Shown here: positions 44,701 to 54,429 of the stretch, piece by piece
Layout of the letters: each line of letters starts with the position of its first letter
Position numbering within the stretch: the stretch's first letter is position 1
Assembly: GCF_905171765.1 (NCBI RefSeq)
Contig: NC_053391.1
Location: forward strand, 186,072,559-186,136,558
Origin: Bufo bufo
Taxonomy: Eukaryota; Chordata; Amphibia; Anura; Bufonidae
DNA: 64,000 nt
Direction of reading: 5' to 3'
The notes under the pieces: generated by a model
Seen by the model: only the letters and a program-made list of their open reading frames with translations
What the model was told of the DNA's origin: nothing
Databases searched by the model: none
Position numbers and translations under genes: made by a program

Positions 44701-45980
44701 GATTCTGGTGGCCTGCGCTTCGTAAGTCGGTTGAGGGTTTTGTGGCAGCTTGCGAGACTTGCGCTCGTGCCAAGGTCCCTCATTCACGGCCATCAGGTCC
44801 TCTCCTTCCTTTGCCCATTCCTTCCCGTCCTTGGACACATCTGTCCATGGACTTCATAACGGACTTGCCTCGTTCCTCGGGGAAGTCTGTGATTCTGGTG
44901 GTGGTGGACCGTTTTAGCAAAATGGTGCATTTTATCCCTTTTCCTGGTTTGCCCAATGCTAAGTCGCTGGCGCAGGCATTTATTGACCACATTGTCAAAT
45001 TGCATGGGATTCCTTCAGACATAGTCTCTGATAGGGGCACGCAGTTTGTTTCCAGATTCTGGAAGGCTTTCTGTTCTCGCTTGGGGGTTCGGTTGTCATT
45101 CTCTTCTGCTTTCCATCCGCAGTCGAATGGCCAGACAGAGCGCGTCAATCGGAATCTGGAGACATATCTGCGCTGTTTTGTGGTGGAGAATCAGGAGGAT
45201 TGGTGTTCTTTTTTGTCCCTTGCTGAGTTTGCTTTAAATAACCGTCGTCAGGAGTCCTCTGATAAGTCACCATTTTTTGGTGCATATGGGTTCCATCCGC
45301 AGTTTGGGACTTTCTCGGGAGAGGGCTCTTCTGGTTTGCCTGATGAGGACAGATTCTCCTCGTCTTTGTCATCTATTTGGCAAAAGATTCAGGATAATCT
45401 AAAGAGCATGAGTGAGAGATATAAGCGTGTGGCGGATAAGAGACGTGTGCCTGGTCCGGACCTGAATGTTGGTGATCTGGTGTGGTTGTCTACCAAGAAT
45501 ATCAAATTGAAGGTTCCCTCCTGGAAGTTGGGTCCTAGGTTTATTGGGCCTTACAAGATCCTGTCTGTCATCAATCCTGTTGCCTACCGTCTTGATCTTC
45601 CTCAGACTTGGAAGATCCATAATGTTTTTCATAAGTCCTTATTGAAACCTTATGTTCAACCTATTGTACCCTCGCCTTTGCCTCCTCCTCCGATTATGGT
45701 TGATGGAAATCTTGAATTTCAGGTCTCTAGGATTGTGGATTCTCGTCTTGTCCGCGGTTCCCTCCAGTACCTCGTTCATTGGGAGGGTTATGGTCCTGAG
45801 GAGAGGATGTGGGTCCCAGTGACGGACATTAAGGCCTCTCGTCTGATCAGGGCTTTCCATAGGTCCCATCCTGAGAAGGTGGGCCCTGAGTGTCCGGAGT
45901 CCACTCCTAGAGGGAGGGGTACTGTCACAGCCAGACAGCTGAGAAGCGCTCACAGGAGCTTCTCAGATCCTCCTCCTTGA
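41706..45980 (+). CDS. Gag-Pol polyprotein of a chromodomain Gypsy retrotransposon, single intact frame
   Basis: It makes the particle protein and the enzymes that copy and integrate the element. The start chosen is the ATG at 41706 (MDPVSLL; A at -3 and G at +4), giving 1424 residues. An earlier in-frame ATG at 41673 has poor context. Numbered from 41541, 55 codons upstream: Gag to about 310; CCHC zinc knuckle C318/C321/H326/C331; aspartic protease DSG at 398-400; reverse transcriptase with LDL D643 and YLDD 705-708; RNase H D855, E897, D924; integrase HHCC H1034/H1041/C1071/C1074 and D1104, D1164, E1200 (35 residues between the last two); chromodomain about 1393-1440 (FQVSRIVDSR, YLVHWEGYGPEERMWVP). 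No stop or frameshift separates Gag from Pol, unlike many relatives that use frameshifting. The last 19 codons run into the 3' LTR. All catalytic residues looked for are present, so it may be active; that is an inference. Confidence 0.95.
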   Translation: MDPVSLLAERFQGLSLEVADLRKTFSQFQVTGSACVHGVCAEPKISLPDTFSGGSENFVRFREACKLHFRLLPHSSGDEERRVGIIISLLRGNAQSWAFSLLEGARPLRSVDEFFLALGQIYDDPDCIALAESRLRLLCQGKQSAEIYCSEFRRWAADTGWNDAALRSQFCYGLSEGLKDAFAFHERPTSLDSAMSQAVRIDRRLRERGEISPSCHTQSRDSAAVSFCAQGSQSLSDPSEQESMQLGLIASDNRRFSPQGRVCFCCGGINHLANVCPSRRFRQFSGSNKETKRKKSFKNVPSVTIGRVEAEIEGFPFACSSRFVLPARVALESKSIFCEIFVDSGAAVNLIDNQFAITHGFQVCTLGKDIPVFAIDSAPLSQKSLKGIVHNIRLIVSDAHVEDVSCFVLSGLPTPLVLGLPWLTKHNPTIDWQARQINGWSNFCRENCLITSVSEVSTKTVPPFLSVFLDVFSESGVQGLPPHREYDCPINLIPGAKLPKSRLYNLSQPERVAMRAYISESLRKGHIRPSKSPVAAGFFFVKKKDGSLRPCLDFRELNSITIRDPYPLPLIPDLFNQVVGAKVFSKLDLRGAYNLVRVREGDEWKTAFNTPEGHFENLVMPFGLMNAPAVFQHFVNSIFYHLMGKFVLVYLDDILIFSPDFKTHKEHLRQVLLILRENKLYAKLEKCVFAVPEIQFLGFLVSASGFCMDPEKVRAVLEWELPENQKALMRFLGFANYYRKFILNYSSVVKPLTDMTRKGVDFSSWSVEARKAFSNIKESFASAPILVQPDISLPFIVEVDASEVGVGAVLSQGSSPAKWQPCAFFSKKLSSAERNYDVGDRELLAIKLAFEEWRHWLEGARHPITVFTDHKNLAYLESAKRLNPRQARWSLFFSRFNFVVTFRPGVKNVKADALSRCFPGGGNFEDPGPILAEGVVVSALFPELEAEVQAAQSEAPDLCPPGRLFVPLALRHKIFKEHHDTVLAGHSGARATLDLIARRFWWPALRKSVEGFVAACETCARAKVPHSRPSGPLLPLPIPSRPWTHLSMDFITDLPRSSGKSVILVVVDRFSKMVHFIPFPGLPNAKSLAQAFIDHIVKLHGIPSDIVSDRGTQFVSRFWKAFCSRLGVRLSFSSAFHPQSNGQTERVNRNLETYLRCFVVENQEDWCSFLSLAEFALNNRRQESSDKSPFFGAYGFHPQFGTFSGEGSSGLPDEDRFSSSLSSIWQKIQDNLKSMSERYKRVADKRRVPGPDLNVGDLVWLSTKNIKLKVPSWKLGPRFIGPYKILSVINPVAYRLDLPQTWKIHNVFHKSLLKPYVQPIVPSPLPPPPIMVDGNLEFQVSRIVDSRLVRGSLQYLVHWEGYGPEERMWVPVTDIKASRLIRAFHRSHPEKVGPECPESTPRGRGTVTARQLRSAHRSFSDPPP
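45909..45920 (+). other. Polypurine tract
   Basis: AGAGGGAGGGG followed by TAC immediately before the 3' LTR start at 45923: the expected plus-strand primer site. It is also translated as the PRGRG segment of the polyprotein. Confidence 0.85.
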
Positions 45981-46474
45981 ATTTCTTTGTTTTGGTTTAG
46001 TTTCTCATCTCGTTAGTCTATCTCAGCTGTCATGCAGTTAGACTGATCGCTACCCTTTAAGTTCCTCCCCATAATGCAGTAGTGTGCGGCTGATACAACT
46101 TCCTGGAGTGTGTGTGCATGCTGTTCCCAGTTCCCAGTTCCCTGTTCCCAGTCGTCAGTCGTCATTCGTCTGCAAGATAAGTGCTGTTTATGTATTTATG
46201 ATTTTGTCTTTTCTGGATCCAGGTGACCCTGACTCCCTCCGTGTCAGTGTAGGGAGCCGGTGGTCGTGTCCCTTCACTATTGTAGGGTCTTCAGGTAATA
46301 GATAGCCGAGGAACGTGGATATGCGGCCATCCACCTTTGGAGTGTTCGCATAGGCTGAGCAGTGAGGGAGAGCGGCAGGTCTATTGCAGGGGTCTCCCTT
46401 TGTTCCTTAGTTGTGGATCCAGAGAGACATTGTTTATATGGTATTGTCTTGTTTCCTGTACACCATCCGTGACA
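45923..46474 (+). repeat. 3' LTR
   Basis: Same length as the 5' LTR (offset 4796) and identical by eye apart from G at 46469. Followed directly by the ATTAC duplication. Confidence 0.96.
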
Positions 46475-46619
46475 ATTACCCAGCGAATTCAGTCTAAAAT
46501 ACTACATATAAGGCCGCCCACAACCAGTCCCCTCCTTACATCTCTGGACCTGCTTTCTTGATACATGCCCTTGCGTAATTTCCGATCCTAACAGGACCTG
46601 TTTCTCTGTTCTCCTCTCA

Positions 46620-47220
46620 TCTGATATGATAGGACAAACTAATAATTATGTGTATACACAGAAAATGATATGATATTTTATTTAAATTATTTCATATTAT
46701 TTGATATTTTAATATTTTTTATCTTGAATTTTTTCTATGCTTACACTAAAAAAATATACTAATATCATGTACTTATATAGACATCCTCTTTTGAACTAAT
46801 TTATCATTCATATCTATCGATTCTAGATGTAGTCTTTTAGAGATAAACTACAGATGTAGCAGGGTTAACACACAAACTCTTAACTCAAATTTCTTAACTC
46901 ATCATGTTATCTTGAAACAAAAGCCATTGAAAAGAAACTGAACGTGTTTGCTTAACGCATTTCGTTTAGATAACACGTCTCATAAAACATGTGTGTTAAC
47001 CCTACTACATCCGTACATGTTGTTTTGTTTGTGCTGTATGTTTTACTCTCTGTAATAACACTGCTTGAACTAGATACATGCTGGAAATACAGTCAATGCA
47101 TTGTTGTTGATACCCTAAACCCGCATTAAAAAAAATTACACACCTCTCTCTCCTTCCCTAACCATGGCCTGGGCGCCAAAAATCTTGTTTTAAAAATGCA
47201 GTACGAGTTCTTTCAAAGTG
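46620..47220. other. AT-rich stretch; inverted repeat near 46850-47010
   Basis: 'gatgtagcagggttaacacacaaact..ttaac' (about 46852-46893) is mirrored by 'catgtgtgttaaccctactacatc' (about 46988-47011), making a small foldback of about 160 bp. Otherwise nothing recognised. Confidence 0.5.
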
Positions 47221-47221
47221 T

Positions 47222-47275
47222 AATAGTCCTGACAAAGAGGGCTGTTCTCCCTTGAAACGTGTTGACCACAAATAA
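47222..47275 (+). ncRNA. Hammerhead-like motif, degenerate, with AATAAA downstream
   Basis: GTC-CTGACAA, a weak hairpin around 'gagggctgttctccc', then GAAAC-GTGTT-GAC: the order of a type I hammerhead with GTC/GAC as stem I. Core G8 is A, so it is probably inactive. 'aaataaataattg' follows. Likely a Penelope-like terminal-repeat relic. Confidence 0.4.
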
Positions 47276-47780
47276 ATAATTGTCTGCTTTTATCAATACT
47301 TAGACTACTTTCTCACTAGCATTAATATTCCCTTTGTTCCTGTCTAAAGTTTTTATGAGAACATTGATGAATTTATTGAAAATACTTTGGCAGTGTGATG
47401 TTAACCCCTGAGCCTAACCCACATTTAATATATTCATCTATAATTCCCGTGGCACCTTAAACTTGCTTACTACTTCTGTCCATCATATTGATTGTTTAAA
47501 TCAGGCAGTAGCTCTGATGGCCACTTGCCCTATGATCCATCCTCTACACATCACACTGGGAGGTATGGCCAAATCACACCTAACAGAGGGTAAAGTTATA
47601 TTAATAATTTCAAATTGTGAGTGGAATGCTGGAGAGCTGCAAGTGCAGGTCGAAGACACAGACAGGAAAGATGATGGGTACTGTCATGGGCAGTATGCAG
47701 ACTCCAACCTACTGTAGGGAAGGGTAGTGATGATAAATTTTCAAACGACTTTACATCATCTACTGAAAACTGGATGCAGC
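47276..47780. other. No gene seen
   Basis: An 84-residue frame at 47463-47717 has no recognisable domain. No transposon ends found. Confidence 0.4.
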
Positions 47781-47794
47781 CTGTAAGAGATTCA

Positions 47795-48177
47795 TCCAAT
47801 TGTTACCGGACAGAAATAATCTCGAAAAAAACCAACCCACAAGGAGCCACAAATGTCGCCAAAAAATGGACCATGACTTTCACAATTATGAAAATCGAAA
47901 AGCTTTATTAATGATCTACAATGAATACATACATGATATTAAAAGGCAGCACAAAGGTGGAACACACAGATAAGGAACAGGTGTTTTTCCATTTTTTATA
48001 TTCTTTCCCTGTTTCCTGGTGTGCTGACCTCTCGGCCCCTCTTTGGGTCCTGTTCCTTATCTGTGTGTTCCACCTTTGTGCTGCCTTTTAATATCATGTA
48101 TGTATTCATTGTATATCATTAATAAAGCTTTTCGATTTTCATAATTGTGAAAGTCATGGTCCATTTTTTGGCGACAT
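47795..48177 (+). mobile_element. Foldback retro-insertion (383 bp) with 14-bp TSD
   Basis: Arms of about 130 bp: 'aatgtcgccaaaaaatggac' at 47852 and 'gtccattttttggcgacat' ending at 48177 are inverses, continuing through 'cataattgtgaaagtcatgg', 'aagcttttcgattttc', 'gtatgtattcattgta' and 'cagcacaaaggtggaacac'. The right arm has AATAAAG. CTGTAAGAGATTCA occurs at 47781-47794 and 48178-48191. Structure parallels 35450-37447, so a Penelope-like origin is possible. Confidence 0.8.
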
Positions 48178-48191
48178 CTGTAAGAGATTCA

Positions 48192-49047
48192 ACAGCAACA
48201 CCAAAATACAAGGGGCTATGCTGGTTTACAGTTGTCAACATCATGGATTTCAATGCAAAGGCCCAAACACTATTATGGCATGTGAGAATTCACATGGGCA
48301 AATAAATCTTTTGACGGGGGTTATCTTTAAGAGAGTTATTCAATGATATGAGTTCAGATCATCTGAAATTTTTGTTGTTCTATATTTTGAGGCAAGGGAA
48401 GGGTCTGAAACAAGACATAGTACTTCCAGATTAGAGCTATATCACTCAGTCACCTGGAGATGAGCAAAAACTGTTCAGCCTTATATTGTGGAAGTGGGAT
48501 CATCTGAGTCTTCAGCACCTTCAGCACGGGTTCTCCTCTAGCTTATCCTCCTCTACCACTTATGTGCCTTGGTCACGGCCATGGACCATGCGGAACACAT
48601 TTTACTTACAGGGGTTTTCTAGCTGGAAAATAATATTTAAAACTCATTTGACTCATGCCCCTGTGTCAACATGTCATCGCTGGACTAGGAAGTACAAGGT
48701 GGCAATGCTGGAATGGGAGCGGCAGGGGGTTCTTAATTGCTTTTTTATTTTACAGCACTCTTAGCGGTTTTAAATGTATTTTTGGGCTGGAAAACCTATT
48801 TCAAACAACCTTTCTTTTATGTTCCAAGGTACCATGCCCCTTCTACCAATGATTATTTCTGACATGGAATACTTAATTACAGTAAATGGGGCCAGAGCGG
48901 ACTTTCGGAGGCACGGGGGACTTGCGGTAGCACGGATCCGGCAGGCTGTTCTCACGCCGGAATAGCCTGCCAGAAAAGGCTACTACCGCAAGTGTAAAAG
49001 TAGCCTAAGCTTTATATGCTCTGACTGGTTGATTAATTTTAACTTTT
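48192..49047. other. No gene seen; MITE-like end near 48900-49010
   Basis: 'acttgcggtagcacggatccggcaggctgttc' / 'ggaatagcctgccagaaaaggctactaccgcaagt' (48918-48992) forms a hairpin and ends in 'gtgtaaaagtagcctaag', the right terminus of the GGCTAC family. Its left part is not seen. Confidence 0.5.
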
Positions 49048-49050
49048 TAA

Positions 49051-49543
49051 GGCTACTTTCACACTAGCGTTCGGGTGTCCGCTTGTGAGCTCCATTTGAA
49101 GGGGCTCACAAGCGGCCCCGAACGCATCCGTCCAGCCCTAATGCATTCTGAGTGGATGCGGATCCGCTCAGAATGCATCAGTCTGGCAGCGTTCAGCCTC
49201 CGCTCATCAAGCGGACACCTGAACGCTGCTTGCAGCGTTCGGGTGTCCGCCTGGCCGTGCGGAGGCAAACGGATCCGTCCAGACTTACAATATAAGTCAA
49301 TGGGGACGGATCCGTTTGAAGATGACACAATATGGCTCAATCTTCAAACGGATCCGTCCCCCATTGACTTTCAATGTAAAGTCTGGACGGATCCGTTCAG
49401 GCTACTTTCACACTTAGAATTTTTTTTAAACTATAATGCAGACGGATCCGTTCTGAACGGATCCAAACGTCTGCATTATAGGAGCGGATCCGTCTGAGCA
49501 GACATCAGACGGACCCGCTCCGAACGCTAGTGTGAAAGTAGCC
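49051..49543. mobile_element. PIF/Harbinger-type MITE (GGCTACTTTCACACTAGCG), TSD TAA
   Basis: GGCTACTTTCACACTAGCGT and 'acgctagtgtgaaagtagcc' are perfect inverses; TAA at 49048-49050 and 49544-49546. The interior contains many ggatccg words and a second internal terminus ('ggctactttcacactta', about 49399). Same family as 59788-60233 in opposite orientation. Confidence 0.9.
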
Positions 49544-49959
49544 TAACTCTTCCTCTGCTTTTGCCTTCCCAGTTTAAAACTGGAATAACAAGTACATTTC
49601 AGGGAAGTAAACCTCATCTTAGATATACAATTATACAGATATAATAAATTATTTAATGGATAATTCGTAGACTTTGTTCACTTCTACATTGGAGGCTCAC
49701 TTGGGGCCTACGTTTGCAGTTCTGTCATAAATGCTAGACATAGTGTGCTGTTTTGTCTGGTTCAGCTATTTCCATCAGCCCAATAGAAGTGAATGGAGGA
49801 TTGGTCACTTTTGCGTAGCGCGTTTCCCATTCATATTTTTGGTGCTCGTATAGGAATGAATGGAAGGCAGCCGTACATGCGCAGTGCACCCTTCTTCACT
49901 TTGTGGGCTCCGCTTTAAGGATAGCAATATGCCTACAATGTTTTTCGCGCACGTGAGAA

Positions 49960-50726
49960 AAAAATGAATGTGGTACCCAGACCCGAACTTCTTCACTGAA
50001 GTTCAGGTTTGGGTTCGGTGTTGTGTAGATGTTATTATTTTCCCTTATAACATGGTTATAAGAGAAAATAATAGCATTCTTAATACAGAATGCTTAGTTA
50101 AATGTCCATTGAGGGGTTAAAAATAATAAACAAATTTAACTCACCCCATCCACTTGATCGCGTAGCGGATCTCCTCTTCTTTCTTCTTTCTTCAGGACCT
50201 GGCTATAGGACCTTTGATGACGTCACTGCGCCACGTGGTGAGCCCGATTACGTCATCAAAGGTCCTTTTGCAGGTCCTCAAAGAAGAAGAAAGAAGACTA
50301 TGCCGGCTGAGCGATCAAGTGGATGAGGTGAGTTAATTTTTTTTATTTTTTAACCCCTCAAGCAACATTTTACTAAGCATTCTGTATTAAGAATGCTATT
50401 ATTTTCCCTTATAACCATGTTATAAGGGAAAATAATACAGTAAATTGACTTTTATCAATTTACTAACATCATCTCCTAGCAACCATGCGTGAAAATCGCA
50501 TTGCATCCGCATTTGCTTGCGGATGCTATGCGCTTTTCACGCAGCCCTATTCATTTTTATGGGGCCTGCGTTGCGTGAAAAACGCAGAATATAGAACATG
50601 CTGCGATTTTCACGCAACGCACAAGGTATAAGAGAAAATCACTGCTCATCTGCACAGCCCCATTGAAGTAAATGGGTCAGGATTCAGTGCAGGTGCAATG
50701 CGTTCACCTCACGTGTGAAAGAGGCC
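49960..50726. mobile_element. Foldback MITE, left end lost
   Basis: Arms 'attattttcccttataacatggttataag' (50031 onward) and 'cttataaccatgttataagggaaaataat' (50408 onward) surround a centre at about 50245 ('ggacctttgatgacgtca' / 'tacgtcatcaaaggtcc'). The right end is 'cacgtgtgaaagaggcc' followed by TAA. Closely related to its neighbour at 50730-51660. Confidence 0.75.
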
Positions 50727-50729
50727 TAA

Positions 50730-51660
50730 GGCCTCTTTCACACGGGCGTTGCGGGAAAATGTGCGGGTGCGTTATGGGAACACCCGCGATTTTTCCGTGC
50801 GAGTGCAAAACATTGTAATGCGTTTTGCACTCGGCTTGGGATCGGTGTTCTGTAGATTGAATTATTTTCCCTTATAACATGGTTATAAGGGAAAATAATA
50901 GCATTCTGAATACAGAATGCATAGTAAAACATCGCTGGAGGGGTTAAAAAAAAAATTAAAAAATTTAACTCACCTTAATCCACTTGCTGGCGCTGCCGGC
51001 ATCTCGTCTGTCTCCTTCTGTGCTGAACAGGACCTGTGGTGAGCATTCATTCCAGGACCTGTGGTGACGTCACTCCGGTCATCACATGATCCATCACCAT
51101 GGTAAAAGATCATGTGACGTACCATGTGATGACCGGAGTGACGTCATCAAAGGTCCTTGACCTATAATTAATGCTCACCACAGGTCCTATTCAACAAAGG
51201 AGACAGAAGGAGATGCCGGGCCGCGATCAAGTGGACTAAGGTGAGTTAAATTATTATTATTATTTTTTAACCCCTCCTGCGCTGTTTTACTATGCATTCT
51301 GTATTCAGAATGCTATTATTTTCCCTTATAACCATGTTATAAGGGAAAATAATAATGATCGGGTCTCCATCCCGATCGTCTCCTAGCAACCGTGCGTTAA
51401 AATCGCACTGCATCCGCACTTGCTTGCGGATGCTTGCGATTTTTACGCAACCCCATTCACATCTATGGGGCCTGCGTTGCGTGAAAAACGCAGAATATAG
51501 AACATGCTGCGATTTTCACGCAACGCACAAGTGATGCGTGAAAATCACTGCTCATGTGAACAGCCCCATAGAAATGAATGGGTCGGTATTCAGTGCGGGT
51601 GCAATGCGTTCACCTCACGCATCGCATCCGCGCGGAATACTCGCCCGTGTGAAAGGGGCC
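50730..51660. mobile_element. Foldback PIF/Harbinger-type MITE, 931 bp, TSD TAA
   Basis: GGCCTCTTTCACACGGGCGT and 'cgcccgtgtgaaaggggcc' are inverted ends; TAA at 50727-50729 and 51661-51663. Centre near 51095 ('gtcatcacatgatccatcaccatgg..catgtgacgtaccatgtgatgac'). Shares interior words with 17019-17464 and 49960-50726. Confidence 0.87.
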
Positions 51661-51892
51661 TAACTCTTGTGTAAAAGAGGCCTAAAGCTATGTGGAAAGA
51701 TGGTATGTTTTTCATAATAACTAATATCTTTTTATGGTATAATGTATGGTATGGGTACACAACCCACAGCTCTGGGGCCACCTTCGGCACGCAATACCAT
51801 ATGCTTTAGCCCCCAACCATTTGGTCACAGACATGCTTGTGTGTTATGGTGGCTCACATGTATTTTCCATGTCAGAAAGCAGTAGCACATAA

Positions 51893-52412
51893 TACACTGC
51901 GCGGCCCAAAAAAAAAGGTCACCACCTGGATTTAAATAAGCAGAAAGGTAAGAGCCTCCCAGTTGGTCAGGTCTAGGTTCAGCAACGTTATGTGCCCAAA
52001 GAATGAGGTCAGCTGACTACCTGAACATATTGAACAACCAGGTTATTCCATAAATTGATTTTTTTTCTTCCCTGATGGCACAGGCATAAGCCAAGATGGC
52101 AATGCCAGGATTCATAGGGCTCAAATTGTGAAAGAGGGGTTTATGAAAAAAGAGTCATCTTTTTCACACATGGATTGGCCACCCCAAAGTCCAGACCTGA
52201 ACCCCATTGAGAATCTTTGGAATGTGCTGGTGAAGATTTTGCGCAGTGGTCCAAATCTCCCAATACAAGATCTTGGTTAAAAATTAATGCAACACTGGAT
52301 AGAAATAAATGTTTTGGAAATTATGCCATAGAGAATGAGTGCCATAATCAAAGCTAAAGGTGGTCCAACAAAATATTAGAGTGTGTGACCTTTTTTTTGG
52401 CCAGGTAATGTA
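51893..52412 (+). mobile_element. Tc1/mariner-type element, internally deleted
   Basis: Ends TACACTGCGCGGCCCAAAAA and 'tttttttggccaggtaatgta' are inverted with TA at each side. The interior keeps the C-terminal transposase block on the plus strand (about 52165-52365): [21 protein letters not shown], with the third catalytic Glu. Later residues 'MSAIIKAKGGPTK' are also Tc1-like. Stops occur; the first two catalytic Asp residues are absent. A different Tc1 family from 5322-6289. Confidence 0.87.
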
Positions 52413-52996
52413 TGAGACCATGGAGAGGCAAGTACCTGCACTGTGTGGCCATCTCTGGGACCCTCATATATTGGCAGAATAGGGTCTCCTGATTCCCATG
52501 TGCGAGTCCAGAAAGGAGAAGATGAGGTGGCCATGAGTGCAGCTATCTTCATTGCAGTTTATAGAAGAAGTTAAACAATCGGCTGTCTCAGCAACTTTTA
52601 CAATGAAGAGAGCTGCAAGCATGGTCTCTTCCTTTCTAGAGTGTGAACAGAAGAGAAGGGAACCTCCATGCTTCCGACAGGTAGGAGTTCTGGAAGTAGA
52701 ACCAGCACTTTCCAGACATTTATGGTATGTATGTTTGATTCAGATTTTAAGTATTGGGCATGAAGTAATTATATTACATAATGATTGTATACCTATTTGG
52801 AAACTGGATAAATCTTGTTTTTAGTGAATTGGATTACAAATCCAATAAAGATCTCATGAGCATCTGCTTTGCCTATTTTTAGGATGAAAGGGATATTTAT
52901 GGTCTAGCCAACACCAATTTCTGGTTGTGGGTATTCCGAGTTTTCTTTTTTATTCCATGTTTTCCCCTATGATGTGAATAACAACTTTTCCATTGA
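52413..52996. other. No gene seen
   Basis: A 95-residue frame at 52537-52824 has no recognised domain. No splice-site or repeat evidence to support it. Confidence 0.4.
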
Positions 52997-53436
52997 GCTG
53001 CACTCCCTGGTCAAGTTGTGCTCCAGGCACTTCCTGGATCACGTGCCGTACATTGTGCATGAGATCCTAGCCTGCTTACAACATACAAGACACATCACCA
53101 CAGCACATATTTGAGCATGACTTTCTCTCTAGCACTGTAAGAGCATAGAATAGTATCCTGCCCCCAACCAGGCTAGCTGCGCCTGCACAGTCCAGCATGA
53201 CGCAGCAATCAGCGCCGGAGGCTGCCTGACTGCGCAGAACAGCTGGCCTGATTAGAGGGCAGGATTCTATACTATGCTCTTACAGTGCTGCTCAAATATG
53301 TGCTGTGGGGATGGAGCGCAGGGGGCAGGCACATTCGTTCTGGGTTGTAACCAGGCTAAGATTATATGCTCAATATATGGCATGTGATCTAGGAAATAAC
53401 TGGAGCATAATTTGACCAGGGAGCGCAGTGCTGGTC
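52997..53436. mobile_element. Foldback element, about 440 bp
   Basis: Left 'ctccctggtcaagttgtgctcca' and 'cagcacatatttgagca..gcactgtaagagcatag' are mirrored by right 'ctatgctcttacagtgctgctcaaatatgtgctg' and 'tggagcataatttgaccaggga'. The centre near 53205 is GC-rich ('gcagcaatcagcgccgg'). The ends are not sharply defined. Confidence 0.72.
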
Positions 53437-54429
53437 CATCCGGTAAACAGGCAGAGGTCGGGGAAAGGAGGTCAGAACAATACAATCGCGCATGTTTGCA
53501 GGACTGCACAAGCTAGAAACCTATAGCTCAGGCACTTTCCCACAGGGGAAGGGAACTTCTATACCCCAGGGATTGCCACTGGATGGAGAAAGCCGTGCCT
53601 GCCTTGTCCTTTTAAAAGTCGGAGACAGTGTGCACATGTCCTAAGAGAGCAAGCACCAGGAAGCCTCCAGGGGCAGACCCAGACAGCACACAGCATGGGA
53701 CAGTGGGGTGGGTGAGTACTCTGGCGAAAAGATGTAGGTGGGCACAGATCGCCAGCATCATATTAATATGATTAAAGGAAAGGAAGATGAGAAATGAACC
53801 ACATTCTGGTATGTATTAATTTAGGAGCGCAAGGACATCATTTCCAAGTACTAGCAGAAAGATGGTGAAGTAATTAGGAGAGCAGTGCCAGTCCTGTACT
53901 TCTTTGGTTGGTAGTTAGAACCTTGTTTGAAATAAAGGCTGTTCCCAATTAAGACCAGGACAGGAAATCTAAGGAGACCTTTTTAGTAGTAAATGTATGA
54001 CTTGTAAAAATGAGCTTAAATTGGACTGGCTCAGATCGGTGCAAAAAAAGTGGTGCTCACCTCATTAATTCCCTGCCGATCCAATTCCGATGCTTCCTGG
54101 CGCCCCGTTGGTCTCTGCTAACTGGTCCATCTTGACTTGGAGGAAATGAAACCTCAGCCATTCATAGGTCATTTCCTAGATGCCGAGAGGGACCAAGAAG
54201 AAGAGACATGTGTAGGACCAAGAAGGGTCGGAATAGGAGCAGAGATACTAAGGTGAGTATCACGTATTATTTTACACAGATCTGAGCTTGTTCATTGACC
54301 GGACAAGCCAAAATCAAGAATGGATCATAAAAGGAGAGAAAGTATAAAGGACAAATATGGCTTCTCCTCTTTAATTCTCTCCTTCCAAAACTGCAGCAAG
54401 GAACCAAAACATATGGTTCTACTCGTCAA
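53437..54429. other. No gene seen
   Basis: No coding motif. Moderately GC-rich 53560-53720. A short inverted pattern near 54060-54250 ('gaggtgagtatcacg') looks repeat-derived. Confidence 0.45.

Larger units (their letters stand above)
41127..46474 (+). mobile_element. Chromodomain Gypsy (Tf1/sushi-type chromovirus) LTR retrotransposon, complete and very young
   Basis: 5348 bp: two 552-bp LTRs (41127-41678 and 45923-46474), a single long ORF, a polypurine tract before the 3' LTR and a perfect 5-bp target duplication ATTAC (41122-41126 and 46475-46479). By eye the LTRs differ only at 41673 (A) versus 46469 (G), about 0.2%, implying a very recent insertion. It interrupts an old L2 LINE. The chromodomain and single-frame Gag-Pol point to the chromovirus branch of Gypsy/Ty3. 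Confidence 0.96.
39795..46610 (+). mobile_element. L2-clade LINE fragment, split by the Gypsy element
   Basis: L2 coding similarity runs 39795-41126 and resumes at 46475 after the Gypsy insertion; removing the insertion with one ATTAC copy joins 'LHWLPIT' to 'QRIQSKILHI' in frame. No 5' end is present. The 3' end is lost in AT-rich sequence after about 46610. Confidence 0.85.

Noticed and set aside
44327..45953. Long minus-strand frames opposite the Gypsy pol region
   Set aside because: Shadows of the plus-strand coding frame; no motifs of their own.
46084..46561. Open frames at 46084-46305 and 46337-46561 that duplicate sequence at 41288 and 41541
   Set aside because: They are the 3' LTR copy of LTR sequence, not separate genes.
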